Origin: Cliona cf. orientalis
Lineage: Eukaryota; Porifera; Demospongiae; Clionaida; Clionaidae
Reading direction: 5' to 3'
DNA length: 64,000 nt
Assembly: GCA_963930775.1 (NCBI GenBank)
Contig: OZ005691.1
Coordinates: 3,410,001 to 3,474,000 of the forward strand
Shown one piece after another: positions 59,292-64,000 of this stretch; position 1 is the first letter of the stretch, and each line of letters starts with the position of its first letter. Under the pieces are notes generated by a model, which was not told where the DNA came from, made no database searches, and worked only from the letters and a program-made list of their open reading frames with translations. Position numbers and translations under genes: made by a program.

Positions 59292-60709
59292 TACCTGTAC
59301 AAAGAGGACGATAAACTAGGCATGGGTACGAGCATAGCCCAGCCCCTCCTACGAACTGAAGGAGGGGCTGGGCATGCAGCTGAGCATTATTATCATACCT
59401 GGCGCCGATGATGTGACGTTCAGTAATGAAGCTCGAAGGTTGTAAGAACGGTATCCACGTAGTTCAGTACTGAGATCTCGAGAAAATGAAAATCGCCTTT
59501 TCTTCGCACGTAGAGAGTTAATGTACTTGCAGCCTGCCGCTGATTAAAATTAATTACTAATCACGTGATCAGAGGCTTACCGCGCTATGCGTAACCATGT
59601 TTTAGTCACGTGATTTTTTGGCGCCTCGATCTAGATCTGCGTTGCAGTTGCAGGTGAACCGTAAAGTGGGTCAAGCTTTCTGTGCTGTTATCCCGTTCTG
59701 TTCTCTCACTCTCTCTCCCTCTCAAGTATTTCAATATCTGTAAGTTAAAAATTTACTAGGTAGCTACAATAAGGTCATAATATGATTAAGTTTGTTAGAA
59801 AACCCATAGTTTAGTGGCATCAATCTATGTGCGGTCCGGCGAGAACTAGCTATCTAAGCTGTCTTTTATCATAGTATTATTTTTATCATTTTTATCATAT
59901 CGATATATATCTATGTCAAAGAGCCTGTTTTTGGGGGCTAAACATGAGTGCAAAGGCAAAAATTTACAGGCTCCTCGTGCAGCTGCAGTCCACGACACCC
60001 GGGCGATAATTAGAATTTGCGCGCGTGTGCAGATACACGTTTACTTATCTTGGCATTGCCGCAATACATAATTCCTCGTACAAAGACCTTATCTAGTGGA
60101 ATCCTCAAAGCCATGACCTAGAGCTATAGCAGGTATGCAATTTTCAATACAGGTCGTCGAAGTTGTTCTCTCATAATACACAACATGAGTTTACCAGGCA
60201 CAAATCGCACCTTCAACCTTGGCGCTAAGGCCACTCCAATATGATTCACTGTTTCCCCTTTCATCAGAAAGCCTGGGGCATGCGGGCGGGCGGTTCATTA
60301 TTCATTATACTATACGTGTTAGAGCGCCGGCAACATTGATGACCCATTCCAAAGCTACTATTAGACAAGAGCGGGTATACTAATACACTATAATGAATAA
60401 AATCTGGAAATTGTGGAAAGGATGCGGGCGGGAAATGGGAAACGGTTAATCATATTGGAGTGGCCTAACTAATATATACCAGACCGTGCCCTCTGCAGTG
60501 CAGATGTATTCCATCACCGTCCCGTGTGCTAGTGATGCAGTACATCTAGTACTGCGGAAGGAGTGGTCTGGTACATGAGACTAGGTGCTAACAAAGTAAA
60601 CGTTGACATCAGAATTATGTGTATAGTGATACCGTCACATTTTATCACTTCTATGAGCTTGATGATGAGAACCTTGTGTTGATTTTGTGTGCAGGCATTT
60701 ACTGTCTTC
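59292..60709. promoter_or_regulatory. Divergent promoter region between the two element genes
   Basis: About 1.4 kb separates the two start codons. On the minus side a 5' UTR intron is likely: donor CCAG/GTATG at 59399/59398 and acceptor GTACAG before 59294, three bases upstream of the ATG. That intron carries a perfect hairpin (CCCAGCCCCTCCT, 59338-59350, with its inverse at 59360-59372). CpG-containing sequence with CACGTGAT and GGCGCC at 59560-59640 is a plausible core promoter. On the plus side an acceptor (GTGTGCAG at 60687-60694) lies 15 bp before the ATG, so another untranslated exon is expected. Confidence 0.5.
60229..60465. mobile_element. Harbinger-like MITE, copy B (237 bp)
   Basis: The ends are GGCCACTCCAATATGATT and inverse AATCATATTGGAGTGGCC, flanked by TAA on both sides (60226-60228, 60466-60468). 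Also contains GCATGCGGGCGGGCGG. Same family as 53785-54252. Confidence 0.82.
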
Positions 60710-63700
60710 ATGGCAAATGAGATCATACTCCTCAGTGCACCAGAGCTTCGTGATTGGCTGGAAACAAAAGATGACATTACTGAAGATATTTTAGACACTC
60801 TGGAGACCAATAGGGTGAATGGGAGAACTTTGATTGAGCTGACAGAGAATGATATCAAAGAGCTTTTCCCTATACTTGGAGATAGAAAGGCAGTGCAAAG
60901 AGTGGTTGATATCTTCAAGCCCCAACCGAAAGTAGGTCAGGTAAGTCTGAAAAAGTTTAGCATACCAGAATAGGTTAGGGTATTACCCCTATCCTTTGAA
61001 CTCAATGTCATTAATTTTTGTCATGTATGTTAGGTTGCTCCACCTCAACATCACAGTGTTGGTGATAGCTGCAGTTTTAAGGTCCCAGATAGATTCTCCA
61101 GAGCAACCATGGAACGCCTAGAGAAGGGAGAAATCACCGATGCTCTCAGGTGTGAAGTTGTCACCTCCATCTGTGTGCCTTGGTACCAGGATTGTGAATA
61201 TCCAAGCAGAGAGGACTACACAGCTGTCTGCAAACAGCTAGTCCAAAAGTACCCAGTTTTGAAAGATTCGTATGGGAATGGATATGTAAGTGTGTTGTGT
61301 GTACGTGTGAGTGTGGGTAGGCATACTGTACGTAATGCTTCTCTATATTATATTTGTAGGGATCATGGAAACAGCAGATCCGAAGGAAGTTCAAAAATCT
61401 CAGAGCTCCTCCAAAGACTGTCAGCCGTAAACGCTCAAGGGAGGAGGATAAAGAAAACGAGGAACCACCACTCAACACACCATCCAAACGAAAAAACCAC
61501 GTTGTGGTTACAGCTGAAGAAGAAGAAGAATATGATGCCGGAGTACAATTCCTGCAGGAGGAATGTGCTAAGGAAAAACCAAAGAAGTCGAAATTGATTG
61601 CTGCAATGGAGAGTACGGTGGCTAAACGCAGGCAGTGGATACACGACGAAAGTCCATCAGTGGCGGACATTCTGGAGAAATTTCCTCCTTTGACTCTAGG
61701 AATAAAATATGTAAGTTGAAATAATCATGATGTTTAGCAATTATTTATCTACATTTTTGTGTTTAGATGCAGAATGAATTGGCAGCTGCAACCAATAGTG
61801 ATCTTCATGATGAGAAGCAGGCTAGGGAAGCATGGGACAACTTTCTTGTGAAACTGTTCCGTAAAGTTGAGATTGAAGGTGGCAGGAGTAAGTTAGATGA
61901 AATTAGGAAACAGCAACAGGAAGAGGAGACAATTTATACGGATGAAGTTGGTGGTGAGTGTATTGTACATAATGCATGTGAGTGCTTGAGGGCAGTTGTA
62001 AGTAAGCAGTCTAAGAGATCACCCAATTTCCGGATGATTGACAATGCATGCGAAACCAGTATGTACCAGGCCCTTGCTCCTCCCTCTCCTCAAACTTAGG
62101 TATGAGTGTCCTACTTCACTATGGTACTGTGTTACAGTCCTTAAGGGGGGTGATTGTACAAATATTGTTGGACAACCTATGAAGCCAGTTTATAATATAA
62201 TATTATTATTAAGGTCATGAACCCCGTAAAATGTTGTAGGTGAAGTAGCATAATTCTCCCTCTCTCTTTTACTAGGGTGATCGAGGGGGCAAGTCTTCGC
62301 TCACAGCATAGTAAAGGGTTGCCCCCTCTACTATCTTCGATCCAAAGTACATGTACAAGTAGCTATTATGCGCTATGAGCTAGCGAACATGTGGACGACA
62401 TATCGCTACATACATGCATAAGTACAGCCATTTTCTCGTAGTACTGATTAGTGTGGGGCTCGCTCAGCCTTGCCCCAAGTATTACTCTTGGTTGTATGTG
62501 ATTCATGATAATGTTATTGAATATAAGTTTCATGTACATGCAGGTCGACAGCTTCATCAACTATATGGGTTGAAATATCTAATCTTCATGCTGGCACCAC
62601 GAGCAAAGTGTTCGTTAATACACCACTTTGATGTAAGTGATGTACAAAGAAACAGTGTATAATTATCCAATGTGTGTGTGCAAAGTGTATGCACGCACAC
62701 ACCACACATGTATGTATGAGAGATTATATCCCGTTACTATGTTGTTGCTAAGTAAAATATATGCCATATTGCACTAACCGCAAACTCATATTGCACTAAC
62801 CGCAACGATATTGCACTGTCAAACGCGCTTCAGGCAAAAGTATTGCCGAGGATCAAAGAACTAGCCGCTTCTTCAGCGATTCTGTGGGGCTCTGTAAAGC
62901 TATATCAATGGAGCGTACAGCGGGAAGAATGGTAGGAGAAACCACAAAGCGTTCGAGGCAATGGGCGGAGTCGTATCGTCGATCGGTCGGTCGATCGCAA
63001 GTCTACACAGACAGAGACTTACCAAGGTAAGCTTATCACGTAGAAGCTTTGGCATGGCAATAGGTATTCGCTTCTGTGCTGGGTAACAGCTTGAGCGACA
63101 TTCTGAACTTGATGGTGCTTGTCACGCGATCGAGTTTAGTGTCGATTTGACCACACCCCTCAGTCACGAGGCGCTCTAAGGAACGATCGACGTTCGAGAG
63201 CTGACTCAGAGAGCGGCTTAGTGGTCTGATATGACCAAGATGAGTTTTTCTTTCTTCTTCTTTTCAGTATCCATGGTAGCTAATGCCCACGGGATATAAA
63301 ATAGTTATATCACGTGCACTCGGGATGTATGGCATTTATTGCACTCAGCCCTCGGGCCGCTTCGCGCCCTCGTGCTTCGGTGCAATAAATGCCATACATC
63401 CCTCGCGCCCGTGATATAACTATTACGTGTATATCCAATGTGTGTGTACAAGTGTTTGCACACACCACACATATATTTGTTGGTAGTTGCCTAGCAACCA
63501 AAGTTTTTATAGGCAATTTGCCGGCTATGGGAAGGGGTTGGGTCATCATAAAGTAGGCCAATGATGAACAGAGATCAACTACCAACAAAATAGTTATCTG
63601 ACAGTAATTGGGGTGCATTCGTCCATGCATCCCAGATAACTTTTATGTGCGAGAGTGTATATCCAATGTGTGTGTACGAAGTGTATGCACACACCACATT

Positions 63701-64000
63701 GTATGTACGATGCCTTATAGTGTCAGCTTGTGTTATGAATTCAGTTTTGATCATTGCAACATTTCTTTTTTCTGTAGAGTCCATCCAACATTGCTGAGCA
63801 AGCCAAAAAGGTGCCCAACAATCACCCCTACATTGGAGTTGTAGCTGGTGATGACTCGCTGTCCTTCAGTGTTATAACTGAACGGCTGTTGATTCTGAGT
63901 ACAGGCAGTTTTTTCAAAGCATTTCAAGCACTAATGGCAAGCTTTTATGCTTTCAACATTGAGTATCCAAAAGCCTTGAGTACACCGCTAATATTTATTC
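60710..64000 (+). CDS. SAM-domain protein, SAMD3-like, partner gene of the element (3' end outside window)
   Basis: Exons: 60710-60940, 61034-61285, 61360-61710, 61767-61953, 62544-62632, 63778 to beyond 64000. All borders are GT-AG and in phase. Residues 1-75 form a SAM-like domain (LSAPELRDWLE, LTENDIKELFP.LGDRKAV). Exon 2 has CEYPSREDYTAVCKQLVQ, and exon 3 starts GSWKQQIRRKFKNLRAPP, a pattern I associate with SAMD3-like proteins expanded in fish and sponges. A basic, likely nuclear-localising stretch (KRSREEDKENEEPP, PSKRK) and an EEEEEY run follow. Exon 6 has NNHPYIGVVAGDD and AFNIEYPKAL, typical of the family C-terminus. ATG 60710 is the first Met in frame after the acceptor. The role is unknown; it may assist the transposase or carry a host-derived function. 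Confidence 0.8.
62724..63425. mobile_element. Hairpin-ended repeat, copy B (702 bp)
   Basis: Same ends, hairpin and internal intron-like signals as 10769-11523 (CCAAG/GTAAGC at 63026/63027, TTTTCAG ending at 63267). One fewer ATTGCACTAACCGCAA unit and some small deletions account for the shorter length. Inserted in sense orientation relative to copy A. Confidence 0.78.
63476..63590. repeat. Short inverted-repeat element, copy B
   Basis: TTTGTTGGTAGTTG at the left, CAACTACCAACAAAA at the right. Body as in 57068-57172 with an extra GTCATCATAA. Found in the big intron of the SAM-domain gene. Confidence 0.72.

Larger units (their letters stand above)
62633..63777. other. Repeat-filled intron of the SAM-domain gene
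   Basis: This 1.15-kb intron contains the hairpin-ended repeat copy B and the short inverted-repeat element copy B, separated by TG/CA-rich sequence (CAATGTGTGTGTAC repeated at about 62670, 63435 and 63665). Other introns of the gene are mostly 57 to 93 bp, apart from the 590-bp one after exon 4. Confidence 0.75.
54638..64000. mobile_element. Putative large two-gene DNA transposon (left end and body)
   Basis: The left end is CACTGTTAAAATAGGGGTA, close to the end of the 39192 element. Subterminal palindromes follow (GGGGTACTGTGGGAATACCCC-like, GGGTATTGATGTAATACCC). The left flank is array spacer whose continuation (GAGATCTCCATCCAAACAATCC, near 49928) is missing here. Everything to the window end differs from the array and contains the divergent gene pair described below. 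The right end and target duplication lie outside the window, so the extent is inferred. Confidence 0.55.

Overview
The window looks like nuclear DNA of an early-branching animal, most likely a sponge. It is AT-rich, has short spliceosomal introns, and holds many short non-autonomous DNA transposons and microsatellites. The assignment rests on gene-family resemblance recalled from memory and could not be tested here.

From 1.7 to 52.9 kb the window is one multigene array. It holds about 16 full or partial copies of one intronless ORF of about 567 codons. The product has a signal peptide, a cysteine-rich ectodomain of about 120 residues ending in a CGEC...CVKC module, about nine to ten membrane spans, and a short cytoplasmic tail with a Cys-Cys pair and an acidic dileucine (EEDRPLL). 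Only three copies are open from start to stop: 8693-10396, 27806-29506 and 37442-39151, all on the minus strand. Two more carry one lesion each (16239-17942, one nonsense codon; 43547-45246, one 1-nt deletion). The rest are truncated or multiply broken. Two copies (20824-22541, 32372-33425) lie on the plus strand inside a duplicated block. The spacers are duplicated along with the genes, so paralogous spacers serve as empty sites that date and delimit later insertions.

Many transposon-like insertions can be delimited in the array. They include hAT-like elements with 5-bp target duplications, a 2.3-kb TTAA element with 69-bp internal repeats, a 2.4-kb CACTG...CAGTG element with TA duplications, a Harbinger-like MITE, foldback elements, and tRNA-derived (SINE-like) segments.

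At 54638 the array stops at a CACTGTTAAAA terminus, and no array sequence is seen from there to the window end. That last 9.4 kb holds two divergent intron-containing genes. One, on the minus strand at 55013-59291, has 12 exons that join into an intact 799-codon reading frame with C2H2 fingers and an MHDLLEG / RYEAKH core, like CACTA/EnSpm-type transposase relatives. The other, on the plus strand from 60710 past the window end, has a SAM domain (SAMD3-like). I read this as one large two-gene DNA transposon inserted in the array, with its right end outside the window. This is the most interesting system here, and the two-gene transposon reading is inference.
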